Of a stretch of DNA of 64,000 nucleotides, positions 8,548 to 16,140 are shown piece by piece (within the stretch, counting starts at the first letter, position 1; the number at the start of each line of letters is the position of its first letter). Below the pieces are notes generated by a model. That model was given only the letters and a program-made list of their open reading frames with translations. It was not told the DNA's origin and did not search any database. Made by a program: the position numbers and the translations under genes. This DNA comes from Opitutia bacterium (GTDB lineage: Bacteria; Verrucomicrobiota; Verrucomicrobiia; Opitutales; Coraliomargaritaceae), in the NCBI GenBank assembly GCA_029248665.1, contig JAQWIW010000020.1:1-64000 (forward strand), written 5' to 3'.

Positions 8548-9900
8548 TTATTTTGTCTGTTCTAGCTGGTTCTCGAAAGCAGTAGTTTTGATGGAGCCTC
8601 TTTTTCTGTTAAAAAACTTATAAAGAAGCAGTACGCTAAGCGTGGAAAAAGCAAAATAACTAGGAAAGGCAACCAGACTTCTATCGAACACTAGATTGAG
8701 AGAGTCTTGAATCATGTTATTTGAAATAGCGGCAACTAAGAAAGAGTAAAGTATGCTTACAATGCCGTATTTAGAAAATGATAGCATGCTTTGAACGCTT
8801 AGGACAGTTGCGCGGTAGGATTCTTCGCAAGCATCATGTATATAGCATCCATTAAAATAAATGATGGATTGGTAAGTGCAATAAAGGAGTATGACTGGAA
8901 GTATGCCAATATAAGGGATGCTAAGTGCGATCAAAATATAGGCAATTATGAGGTTGAGGTAGCAGATGGAAAAGTTTGTTTTAAATTGAAACCGCTTAAA
9001 ACAATATTTTCCAAGTGTCGGAACCAATGAAGCAAAGAAAGCTAAGCCAGAGCCGATGATTCCATAAAAAAGAATGGGGATGTTAATGACCTTCCAGTAC
9101 TGTTGCATTAAAGTCAAAAACTGGAGAATTAGGCTTTCGGAAAACATGACAATCAGCAAAAGAAGGATAACGATTTTGGACTTTTTGATCCATTGAATCG
9201 AAGTGAAAACTTTTTTGAATGAATCACGAAAGGCTTCGGTGATCTTAGCGGGTTGATTCCAAGTTTCTTTAAAACGCAGAGCATTGATTAAAACAAAAAC
9301 AGCGGCAATTTGATTTAGAATGATTGGAAGTTTTATGCAGTTTTCTTGTGAGATGCTTCCTTGGTAACCAAAGAATTGGGTGATTTTTCCAATGACATTT
9401 GGGTCATAAATCATCGCTCCAACAAAAAGTACGAACATGAAATAGAGTGAGGTGTAGCGTTGAGTTTTTTCTAAAGTTTCGGCCCACTCATTCTGTAAAT
9501 TTGCCTTTTCTAAAGAATCATAAACCAAAGCTTCATCGGCGCCACTAGAAGCTGCCTCACAGAGCCCACTTATAATACGATTAACTAAAAAGAAAATAAA
9601 TAGGGTATTCCCGCCATTGATTGGTGCGAAAAGCCAGACGAGTAGTTCGATATTTAAAAGTATGGCAGAAAGGATAACAATTTTTCGCCGGCCAATTGTA
9701 TCAGCCAAGCCACCTAAAGGAATTTCAAAGAGAACGATGGTCAGTGCCCAAACTGAATTAAGGATGGCAAATTGAGAGAGACTGAGACCAAAGTCTAGAA
9801 ATAAAAGAGTGAATACCGGATAATAGAAGCGGGCACGAAAAAGAATCCGATAAAGGATGAAGGTTCGAGCGTTGTGTTTCGCAATCGTCTGTGGATCCAT
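8548..9900 (-). CDS. major facilitator superfamily transporter
   Basis: A 450-residue polytopic membrane protein with about 12 predicted spans. The MFS loop 2-3 signature appears as GGLADTIGRRKIVILSA near residue 63, matching the G-x-x-x-D-x-x-G-R-R/K pattern. The substrate cannot be read from sequence. It is the last gene of a minus-strand operon behind the Gfo/Idh oxidoreductase and sulfatase (24 bp gap), so uptake of a sugar or sulfated sugar product is a reasonable guess, though efflux is also possible. Confidence 0.88.
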   Translation of the reverse strand: MDPQTIAKHNARTFILYRILFRARFYYPVFTLLFLDFGLSLSQFAILNSVWALTIVLFEIPLGGLADTIGRRKIVILSAILLNIELLVWLFAPINGGNTLFIFFLVNRIISGLCEAASSGADEALVYDSLEKANLQNEWAETLEKTQRYTSLYFMFVLFVGAMIYDPNVIGKITQFFGYQGSISQENCIKLPIILNQIAAVFVLINALRFKETWNQPAKITEAFRDSFKKVFTSIQWIKKSKIVILLLLIVMFSESLILQFLTLMQQYWKVINIPILFYGIIGSGLAFFASLVPTLGKYCFKRFQFKTNFSICYLNLIIAYILIALSIPYIGILPVILLYCTYQSIIYFNGCYIHDACEESYRATVLSVQSMLSFSKYGIVSILYSFLVAAISNNMIQDSLNLVFDRSLVAFPSYFAFSTLSVLLLYKFFNRKRGSIKTTAFENQLEQTK

Positions 9901-9924
9901 GAGATGAGAGTGTAAAAGATCGAT

Positions 9925-11376
9925 TTAGTGTGCCCATTCAGGGCGTTCTTGCGAAGTGATTTTTTCAGAATAACGATTCGTAGGAATTTCTAAGGTTTCG
10001 TAAAAGCGTTTTGAATGTTGATGCAAAGAGTGTACGATATTGGGGAATTGCTTGGCTAAATTCTTGGTTTCAGCGGGATCTCTTTTGAGATTATAAAGTA
10101 ATGGGTTTACGTTTTTAATGATAGACTCTGGATTATTAAAGCCTGGAGCGAGGCTTGTATAAAAATGAGCCTTCCAATCACCCTTTCTTACTGCGTAGAT
10201 GAGGCCTCTAGGCGGTACAAAAGAACTGAAATAAAAGAAGTCGGGGCGTGGGCTAATTGATTTTTTAAGTAAGACGGGACTGAGGTCGTAAGAATCTTGA
10301 GCGAGGAGTGAGGGGTCTTTGATTCCGCTGACAGTGATGAAAGTATTAAAAAAATCTAGAGTGCTTCCCAGTCCATTGATGGAACCTTTTTTGATGGTGT
10401 CGGGCCACCAGAAGATGCCTGGTACTTTTTGCCCGCCTTCAGTAGCATAGCATTTTGAACCTTTCAGGGGATAGGCGGAACCACCTTTGGGATCAAAGGT
10501 TTGGTTGGGTCCGTTATCTGAAGTGAATATGACTAAGGTATTTTTATCGAGAGCATTTTCTTTAAGGGACTTTAGTATTTCTCCAACGGAATGATCGATT
10601 TCGCTAACGGCATCAGCGTAGGGGTTATTGCTATGTTTATTTTTAAATGGCTCAGAAACAAAAATAGGGATGTGAGGTAAGTGGTGGGAGAGGAATAAGA
10701 AGAAAGGTTGTTCTCTGTTTTCTTGAATGAGTTCTATGCATTTTTCGGTGTAGCGTTGAGTGAGCGTTGTTTGGTCTACGGGATACTCAATAATTGTATC
10801 ATCCTGCATGAGAGGGACCCAGTGATTGACCTTGTTGCCTTTGGTCCGCATTTCAGCCAAAGTCATGTCTTCTCTAAAGTATACGGAATCAGCAACCTTC
10901 ATTTCTGGGTCGACACGCATATCGTTGGAATAGGGGATGCCATAAAAATCATCAAATCCTTGGTCGGTAGGCAAATATCCTTCTCTATGGCCTAAGTGCC
11001 ATTTGCCAACGAGGTGTGTTTTGTAGCCATTGCTCTGAAGCACTTTGGAGATGGTTTGGCTGTCTTGAGGTAGTCCTTGAGCTGACCATTCAAAGAAAAC
11101 ATGGGAACTTGTTCCGGTACGCACGGGATAGAGTCCGGTTAGGATGGCGGCACGGCTTGGAGAACAAATATGGGAAGCAGTATAAAATTCTGTCCATTTT
11201 TGACCTTCTTTGGCCATACGATCAATGTTGGGCGTGGTGTATTCGGTATTACCATAACAGGATAAGTCGCTATAGCCTAGATCGTCGGTTAAAATGAGAA
11301 TGATATTCGGCGGCCGATCACCAAAAAGGCTTATGGTACTGACACAAAGTAGGGTGATTGAGTGAATTAGGCGCAT
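9925..11376 (-). CDS. secreted sulfatase (family S1)
   Basis: A 483-residue type I sulfatase that hydrolyses sulfate esters. It has a signal peptide (residues 1-19), PPNIILILTDDLGYSDLSCYG with metal-binding Asp 31 and 32, and the CSPSR motif at residues 71-75 whose Cys is converted to formylglycine. Later GKWHLGH and FTSDNGPNQ carry further active-site residues. A GTG at 11412 would add 12 residues and overlap the upstream gene; ATG 11376 gives a normal signal peptide and is chosen. The target is probably a sulfated glycan, judged from the oxidoreductase and transporter neighbours. Confidence 0.93.
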   Translation of the reverse strand: MRLIHSITLLCVSTISLFGDRPPNIILILTDDLGYSDLSCYGNTEYTTPNIDRMAKEGQKWTEFYTASHICSPSRAAILTGLYPVRTGTSSHVFFEWSAQGLPQDSQTISKVLQSNGYKTHLVGKWHLGHREGYLPTDQGFDDFYGIPYSNDMRVDPEMKVADSVYFREDMTLAEMRTKGNKVNHWVPLMQDDTIIEYPVDQTTLTQRYTEKCIELIQENREQPFFLFLSHHLPHIPIFVSEPFKNKHSNNPYADAVSEIDHSVGEILKSLKENALDKNTLVIFTSDNGPNQTFDPKGGSAYPLKGSKCYATEGGQKVPGIFWWPDTIKKGSINGLGSTLDFFNTFITVSGIKDPSLLAQDSYDLSPVLLKKSISPRPDFFYFSSFVPPRGLIYAVRKGDWKAHFYTSLAPGFNNPESIIKNVNPLLYNLKRDPAETKNLAKQFPNIVHSLHQHSKRFYETLEIPTNRYSEKITSQERPEWAH

Positions 11377-11383
11377 GATTAAA

Positions 11384-11417
11384 ACTAGGTGAAAATTATG
11401 TATAAAAATCACCTAGT
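11384..11417 (-). promoter_or_regulatory. inverted repeat at the oxidoreductase/sulfatase junction
   Basis: ACTAGGTGA (11384-11392) and TCACCTAGT (11409-11417) form a perfect 9-bp stem with a 16-nt loop. On the minus strand it covers the last codons of the oxidoreductase and the leader of the sulfatase, and is followed by TTT. It could act as a weak terminator or attenuator, or as an RNA-processing or translation-control hairpin. Confidence 0.5.
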
Positions 11418-12529
11418 GTGATCGCAGATTGTGTTTCGGCCGCTTCCATAATGCAATTGAGTAGATGTACATCTCTTCGTCCCATCTCACCTGAAGTTAT
11501 ATTAGCACTTCGTTTATGAATCGCAAGGCATTGACCGTCAATTTGGAGTTTTTGTTGGAAAATATGAGTGAAATCCATCGGGCCCTTCGGTGTACTGCCT
11601 TTAAGGTTCTCATAGCTATAAGCGGGTTCAATTTCCAAACGGCCACCTTCGGTTTCCAAACGTAAGAAGTTTTCCTGTTTACCATAGCTTGAGCTATGCT
11701 GGCTTGTTATTTGATTGGGCCAAGTAAGCTCCCATTGCCAATGTTCTGGAACATCTTTAAATATTTCAAGGCGATCTGTGGAGTGTTGAGCAGTGACAGA
11801 TAAAGGCAGCATCTGAGAAGAGTAAAATGCAGATTGAGCAACATAGACACCGACATCAAATAGGGCACCGCCAGGGTTCATTTTTGAATTAATTCGCCAA
11901 TCGCCTTCTTTAGTCAAATTACCATGATCATAAGAAAAGCCACCTTGCATGCCCTTGAGTTGGCCAAATTCTTTATTTTTCATAGCATCCATAAGGCGAA
12001 TGTTAAATGGATCCCAATAGAGGCGATAGCCAATCTGCAGGGTTTTATTGGCAATTTTTGCCGCTTGTATCATGCGATCACAATCAGCAACCGTTGGGGC
12101 CATTGGCTTTTCGCAAATGACGTGTTTTTTGGCCTGAAGGCTTCGTATCGTGAAATCGGCATGAGTCCCTGTAGGGGTAGCGACGTAAACGCAATCAATT
12201 TCAGGATTATTGGCGATTTGATCAAAGTTTTGGTAATTATAGATATTTTCATCTTTAATGGAGAATGCTTTCTTCCAAGGTGCGATTTTTTCTGGTGATC
12301 CAGTAATGATCGAACTCACTTGGGCGTAATCGGACTGCTGAATAGCAGGTGCGATCCAATTTTTAGCATAGCTTCCAAGTCCTAGGAGGGCGATTTTTAT
12401 AGGCTTAAGTTTCATATGTTTTTGAACTCCTTTGTCTGACCATAGACGACCGAGCAAATTTTGGCTCATTGCAAGGCTAAGTGATGCACAGGTGCCAACT
12501 TTAATTAAACGTCTCCGTGATAGTTTCAT
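11396..12529 (-). CDS. Gfo/Idh/MocA family oxidoreductase, Tat-exported
   Basis: A 377-residue NAD(P)-dependent sugar dehydrogenase-like protein. The N-terminus has a twin-arginine motif (SRRRLIK at residues 4-10) and a short hydrophobic stretch, so export is likely. The Rossmann start ALLGLGSYAKNWIAPA lies near residue 50, and the family EKP motif (CEKPMAP) near 138. Exported GFOR-like members of this family usually carry bound cofactor. It is first in the operon with the sulfatase and MFS transporter, which fits carbohydrate processing outside the cytoplasm. Confidence 0.9.
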   Translation of the reverse strand: MKLSRRRLIKVGTCASLSLAMSQNLLGRLWSDKGVQKHMKLKPIKIALLGLGSYAKNWIAPAIQQSDYAQVSSIITGSPEKIAPWKKAFSIKDENIYNYQNFDQIANNPEIDCVYVATPTGTHADFTIRSLQAKKHVICEKPMAPTVADCDRMIQAAKIANKTLQIGYRLYWDPFNIRLMDAMKNKEFGQLKGMQGGFSYDHGNLTKEGDWRINSKMNPGGALFDVGVYVAQSAFYSSQMLPLSVTAQHSTDRLEIFKDVPEHWQWELTWPNQITSQHSSSYGKQENFLRLETEGGRLEIEPAYSYENLKGSTPKGPMDFTHIFQQKLQIDGQCLAIHKRSANITSGEMGRRDVHLLNCIMEAAETQSAITLGDFYT

Positions 12530-12609
12530 ATTAGGCAGATTGAAGTAATTAGTGTCTGCTTTACTATTGGATAAATTGTGCTATTTTCAATTATAATATT
12601 CACTTAGTC

Positions 12610-13455
12610 ATGCCTACTTTCTTACCTTATTTCATTCTCTTTAATTTGCTTTTTTTAGTGCATACGATTTGTGCAAATCCTGTCCATGATTCAAATACAA
12701 CAGTACGCATCAATATGAATGTGGCACGTGCTGATGGAACCTCTAGCTTCGAAATCGAGTTATTCGATCAGAGTGGGAGTGATGCCGTGCGTACTACGCC
12801 AAAAACAGTAGCCAATTTTTTATCCTATGTAGAAGAGGGGCTTTATAACGGTACGATTTTTCACCGCTTAGTTCCTGGATTTGTCCTTCAAGGAGGTGGA
12901 TACACACAGCCCAGTGTGAGCCAATTTCAGGCGGGTGGGGTGCCTTTACCTGTTGAAAAGTATGCACCAGTTATTAATGAGCCTGGGAATCTAAATGTAG
13001 CAGGAACTCTTGCTATGGCTAAACTGAGTGGAGATCCTGATAGTGCGACTTCTGGATGGTTTATAAATTTAGTAGATAACCCAGATTTAGATACTCAGAA
13101 TAGTGGATTTACTGTCTTTGGTAGAGTTATTTCAGGCATGGAATTAATTAATCAGATTGCCGCCTCAAACCTATATTCTTTGTCGGGTGTATTCTATTAT
13201 AATCCTCCATTTACTGACCTACCTTTACAAGGAACGTTAGAGTCCATAGTTTTGAATGATCAACAGTATACTTTACTGCAGCCTTTTAATTATATTGCAA
13301 TTGAATCGGTCGAAATCTTAAACCGAAAGTCTGGGCAATTGAAAGTCTTACAAAGTGAAGATTTTTCAAGTTGGTCTGAAGTGAAAACAATCAATTTACA
13401 AAACTTAAATCCCGATACAGTTTTCTTGAAATCTGAGCTTACGCTCGAAGATTAG
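12610..13455 (+). CDS. secreted cyclophilin-type peptidyl-prolyl isomerase
   Basis: A 281-residue protein with a signal peptide (residues 1-22) and a cyclophilin domain from about residue 30 to 215. Catalytic landmarks are FHRLVPGFVLQGGGY near 95 and a GTLAMAKLSGDPDSATSGWFIN stretch corresponding to the core PPIase region. It should speed proline isomerisation in the periplasm. About 65 residues follow the domain, with the LKVLQSEDFSSWSEV pattern often seen in secreted verrucomicrobial proteins. It is divergent from the oxidoreductase operon and convergent with the aldo/keto reductase. Confidence 0.93.
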   Translation: MPTFLPYFILFNLLFLVHTICANPVHDSNTTVRINMNVARADGTSSFEIELFDQSGSDAVRTTPKTVANFLSYVEEGLYNGTIFHRLVPGFVLQGGGYTQPSVSQFQAGGVPLPVEKYAPVINEPGNLNVAGTLAMAKLSGDPDSATSGWFINLVDNPDLDTQNSGFTVFGRVISGMELINQIAASNLYSLSGVFYYNPPFTDLPLQGTLESIVLNDQQYTLLQPFNYIAIESVEILNRKSGQLKVLQSEDFSSWSEVKTINLQNLNPDTVFLKSELTLED

Positions 13456-13471
13456 AATAGAGGAGAAGTTT

Positions 13472-14482
13472 TTAAACTTCCAGGGTGAGGGTATTAATTA
13501 CCTTAATGTCTGCTTCAGAAAAATTTAAATTACCTAAACTTTTTAAGTTTTCTTTAATTTGATCATTACTGCTTGCTCCTATTAAAACACTCGTTACTTC
13601 AGGGCGTCGCAAACACCAAGCAAGTGCCATTTGAGCTAATGTTTGATTTCGAGCTTTAGCAATTTCGTTGAGTTTTTTGATTTTTTTAATGTTAGCATTC
13701 ACACTTTCATGATCTAGAAATGGAGATGCTTTATTTCCGGCCCTTGAATCATCAGGAATATTTTTTAAATAACGATCGCTGAGTAAGCCTTGTGCTAAAG
13801 GCGAAAAGGCAATCGACCCGACACCTTGATTGTGGAAATCTACCAATGTGGAATGCTCGGCTTCTCGATCCAATAAATTATAGCGAAGCTGATGGATAAG
13901 GCAGGGAGTCCCTAGATCTTTGAGTATTTTAAGTGCTTTTAGTCCGTCTTCTGAATTGTAATTTGAAAGTCCAATGTACAGAGCTTTTCCACTTCTTACA
14001 ATGGAGTCCAGGGCAGCCATTGACTCATCTAGCGGAGTTTCAGGGTCTGGTCTATGGTGATAGAAAATATCCACATAATCGAGATGCATTCTTTTAAGGC
14101 TTTGATCCAGGCTTGAAATAAGATATTTCTTAGATCCCCCGTCGCCGTAAGGGCCATCCCACATTTGGTAGCCTGCTTTAGTTGTGATAATTAATTCATC
14201 ACGGTATCTTGATAAATCATTTTTAAGAATCTGCCCAAAATTTTCTTCAGCTTTCCCAGGAGGTGGGCCGTAATTATTGGCTAAATCAAAATGTGTGATT
14301 CCGCAATCAAATGCATATTTTATGAGTGAGCTTTGTTTCTCTAAAGAATGGCTGGCTCCAAAATTATGCCACAACCCTAGGGTTATTAAAGGAAGCTTCA
14401 GGCCACTAAGTCCGCAGCGTTCGTATTGCATTTTGCTCGAATAACGAAGCTTATTCGGCGAGTAACATGGGTCGTAACTCAT
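13472..14482 (-). CDS. aldo/keto reductase, YghZ/glyceraldehyde-3-phosphate reductase type
   Basis: A 336-residue NADPH-dependent aldo/keto reductase. It starts with YERCGLSGLKLPLITLG and continues with a catalytic Asp/Tyr/Lys/His set: HFDLANNYGPPPGKAEENFG, IITTKAGYQMWDGPYGDGG and DIFYHHRPDPETPL. GKALYIGLSNY and the C-terminal LIGASSNDQIKENL cofactor-binding region complete the fold. The PYGDGGS loop is typical of the YghZ/Kv-beta-like group (AKR14), which reduces L-glyceraldehyde 3-phosphate and methylglyoxal. It converges on the cyclophilin gene with a 16-bp gap. Confidence 0.92.
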   Translation of the reverse strand: MSYDPCYSPNKLRYSSKMQYERCGLSGLKLPLITLGLWHNFGASHSLEKQSSLIKYAFDCGITHFDLANNYGPPPGKAEENFGQILKNDLSRYRDELIITTKAGYQMWDGPYGDGGSKKYLISSLDQSLKRMHLDYVDIFYHHRPDPETPLDESMAALDSIVRSGKALYIGLSNYNSEDGLKALKILKDLGTPCLIHQLRYNLLDREAEHSTLVDFHNQGVGSIAFSPLAQGLLSDRYLKNIPDDSRAGNKASPFLDHESVNANIKKIKKLNEIAKARNQTLAQMALAWCLRRPEVTSVLIGASSNDQIKENLKSLGNLNFSEADIKVINTLTLEV

Positions 14483-14517
14483 TTAAAATTATTTAGAATA
14501 CGAAGAAGAAATTAAAG

Positions 14518-14547
14518 AAAAAAAGGGAGCTATTTAAATAGCTCCCT
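14518..14547 (-). terminator. strong intrinsic terminator after the small membrane protein pair
   Basis: AGGGAGCTA (14524-14532) pairs with TAGCTCCCT (14539-14547), a 9-bp stem with a 6-nt loop. On the minus strand it is followed by seven T residues (14524-14518). It sits 26 bp after the stop of the 73-aa gene. Confidence 0.9.
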
Positions 14548-14573
14548 AGCAGTTAGGTTACAAATAACAGGGA

Positions 14574-14795
14574 TTAGTCTGATAATAAACCTAGCACAAT
14601 AATGCCAGCAATAACACTCACCAATGATGCTCCGCTACCAATGAAGCCGTCAAGTAATGCAGTAATGTTTCCGATTACATCGAAACCAGTGCCACCGATT
14701 ACAATTTGAGCAATGATTAATAGGCCAGCTGCAGAAATCAGAAGACCTTTAAGTCCACCGATGATTGAATTTACGAGATTTGTAATGTTGTCCAT
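14574..14795 (-). CDS. small double-span membrane protein (paralogue 2)
   Basis: A 73-residue, almost entirely hydrophobic protein with two predicted spans (about residues 14-36 and 53-71) joined by a Gly/Asp/Asn loop. It starts MDNITNLVNSIIGGL and ends IIVLGLLSD. It has no Cys or His and nearly no charge in the body. It appears to be a diverged copy of the gene just upstream (both begin M-x-x-I-T, have a GG-rich turn, and end in a GLL-x-x hydrophobic helix). The topology recalls VirB2/TrbC-like pilin subunits or phage coat-like proteins, but I see no decisive motif. The strong terminator behind it suggests an abundant transcript. Confidence 0.8.
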   Translation of the reverse strand: MDNITNLVNSIIGGLKGLLISAAGLLIIAQIVIGGTGFDVIGNITALLDGFIGSGASLVSVIAGIIVLGLLSD

Positions 14796-14835
14796 ATTTT
14801 TATAGTTAAGGTTAATGTTTGTTTATATGTGTCGG

Positions 14836-15063
14836 TTATTTTCTTAATAATCCAACGATTAGTAGAAGGGCGATAAGCCCGACGAAACCATTTTCTCCGC
14901 CAATCGAACTAACGATTGATGAAACATTAGAAACCACACTGGTTCCTAACATAGAACCTTGGCCGAATATAATTTCGACTACGATTCCTAGTGCAATAAA
15001 ACCAATACCTAGTTTAGTTACTGTTTCAATTACACCAGTTATTTGTGCTGTTATTCTTTCCAT
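14836..15063 (-). CDS. small double-span membrane protein (paralogue 1)
   Basis: A 75-residue hydrophobic protein with two spans (about residues 15-35 and 57-73) and a Ser/Val-rich middle segment (VVSNVSSIVSSIGG). It starts MERITAQITGVIETV and ends LIVGLLRK. It shares length, layout and end motifs with the 73-aa gene 40 bp downstream. Neither gene has a Shine-Dalgarno sequence; both leaders are A/T-rich. A well-formed promoter lies about 75-105 bp upstream. Function unknown. Confidence 0.8.
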   Translation of the reverse strand: MERITAQITGVIETVTKLGIGFIALGIVVEIIFGQGSMLGTSVVSNVSSIVSSIGGENGFVGLIALLLIVGLLRK

Positions 15064-15098
15064 ATTTACTTTTTAGGGTTAAACAAAGGCATTTGTCT

Positions 15099-15113
15099 CG
15101 GTAAGAAGTACCG
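15099..15113 (-). promoter_or_regulatory. 5' leader hairpin of the small membrane protein unit
   Basis: CGGTA (15099-15103) and TACCG (15109-15113) form a short 5-bp stem with a 5-nt loop in the predicted 5' untranslated region, about 36 nt before the first start codon. It is too short to be called a known element. Confidence 0.35.
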
Positions 15114-15138
15114 CTACGGATTAGCCAATGAAAAAAGC

Positions 15139-15168
15139 AGTAAAGTTTTGAAATAATATCGCTGTCAA
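15139..15168 (-). promoter_or_regulatory. sigma70-type promoter for the small membrane protein unit
   Basis: On the minus strand a perfect TTGACA (15168-15163) is followed after 18 bp by TTTACT (15144-15139), giving a start near 15131 and a leader of about 70 nt before the 75-aa gene. Confidence 0.55.
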
Positions 15169-15569
15169 GTGAGCGATGCTCCTGATTCATTTTATAAGAG
15201 GAGATAGTGATGCTTATGGAATGTGCTTTGGTAAAATTACTTGGGGTAAGCATTAGCATCTAATAAGGTTTCATTATTTATACATTATGTTTTGGATTTT
15301 AAAAGAAAAAAATTAGCTAATTTAAATTACTTATTTTTTTCAAAAAATATACATAAATTGTTGATTTATAGATATTTAAGAAATTTATGCTTACAAAATT
15401 GAATTTTTAATAGATAATTAATGCTTTATTGTTTTTTTAATAAATGCACTTTTGAGGAATATTTCATTATCTGGTGTCTCAAGTAGTTATACTAAATAAG
15501 TAGATACATATTACTTTTTTATTTTTTCTAATACCCTTCTTTTTTGCCAACCTGTTATAATAATTTATA
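15169..15569. other. very AT-rich intergenic region
   Basis: Beyond the promoter of the small membrane unit there are about 400 bp with almost no G/C. I see no gene. It contains a 12-bp palindrome AATTAGCTAATT at 15311-15322 and A/T runs that could bend or bind nucleoid proteins. It should hold the promoter of the plus-strand 121-aa gene. Confidence 0.5.
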
Positions 15570-15935
15570 ATGTTTTTTAATTTTCTTTTAGAGAAGCATT
15601 GTTCGGCTTGCGATAAGTTAGATCGAAGTCATGCAACAGGAGATAATGTTTTAAACTCCAATCGTTCATTTTGTTCCTGTAGTGAATTAAAAAGCTTTTA
15701 TTTTAAATCGACAATACTCCTTAGAATTATGCAGACTACTGCCTTAGTTGTATTATTTACAGCTACTGTTTCTACTTTATTTTTGGTGCGAAATTCATCA
15801 ATTTTTAATACAGATATTAATACAGTTATTACTGGATATGCGAATACTCAAAAAGGGCTTGATGAATTAAATTCAAAGCGAGAACAGGAGCAATTTGCAC
15901 AGCAAACTATTTTTTTAGAAAATGATTCAAAATAA
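15570..15935 (+). CDS. hypothetical protein with one membrane span and Cys-rich head
   Basis: A 121-residue protein of unknown function. The first 40 residues hold a CSAC pair and a CSCS cluster, followed by one membrane span (about residues 52-72, IMQTTALVVLFTATVSTLFLV) and a polar C-terminal part of about 45 residues with coiled-coil-like LDELNSKREQEQFAQQ. A shorter start at the Met near residue 54 would leave a signal-anchor protein. Codon use is AT-rich like its surroundings. It may be a real orphan gene, but coding is not certain. Confidence 0.5.
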   Translation: MFFNFLLEKHCSACDKLDRSHATGDNVLNSNRSFCSCSELKSFYFKSTILLRIMQTTALVVLFTATVSTLFLVRNSSIFNTDINTVITGYANTQKGLDELNSKREQEQFAQQTIFLENDSK

Positions 15936-15958
15936 TAATTTATTGCATGCTCAAATCT

Positions 15959-16000
15959 TTAGCTTAACTACATTATTTTTAAGCTAAGTTTTAAGCTAAG
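15959..16000 (+). terminator. inverted and direct repeat, possible terminator
   Basis: TTAGCTTAA (15959-15967) can pair with TTAAGCTAA (15979-15987) to form a 9-bp stem. The right arm is repeated as TTAAGCTAAG at 15979-15988 and again at 15991-16000, so two alternative hairpins are possible. It lies 24 bp after the 121-aa gene and could end its transcript. The T-run is short. Confidence 0.4.
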
Positions 16001-16140
16001 CTCCTAATTAATTTGATGAAGATGGTTCTGCGCTTATTATGTTGAACATGTATTCTAGTTTTTTGAAGTAGTACTTTAATAAAAAATTAATAAAAAAACT
16101 GGATCCCGATTTCTCAATCAAATTAATGATGAGCCTATGG

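Noticed and set aside
8836-9030. A 64-codon plus-strand frame inside the MFS transporter gene
   Set aside because: It lies wholly within a well-supported membrane protein gene on the other strand and shows no domain.
13465-13480. GAAGTT/AACTTC hairpin between cyclophilin and aldo/keto reductase stops
   Set aside because: It is only 6 bp, overlaps the reductase stop region, and has no T-tract.
15026-15259. A 77-codon frame overlapping the start of the small membrane protein unit
   Set aside because: It covers the promoter and leader of the 75-aa gene, has no recognisable features and would overlap a better supported frame.
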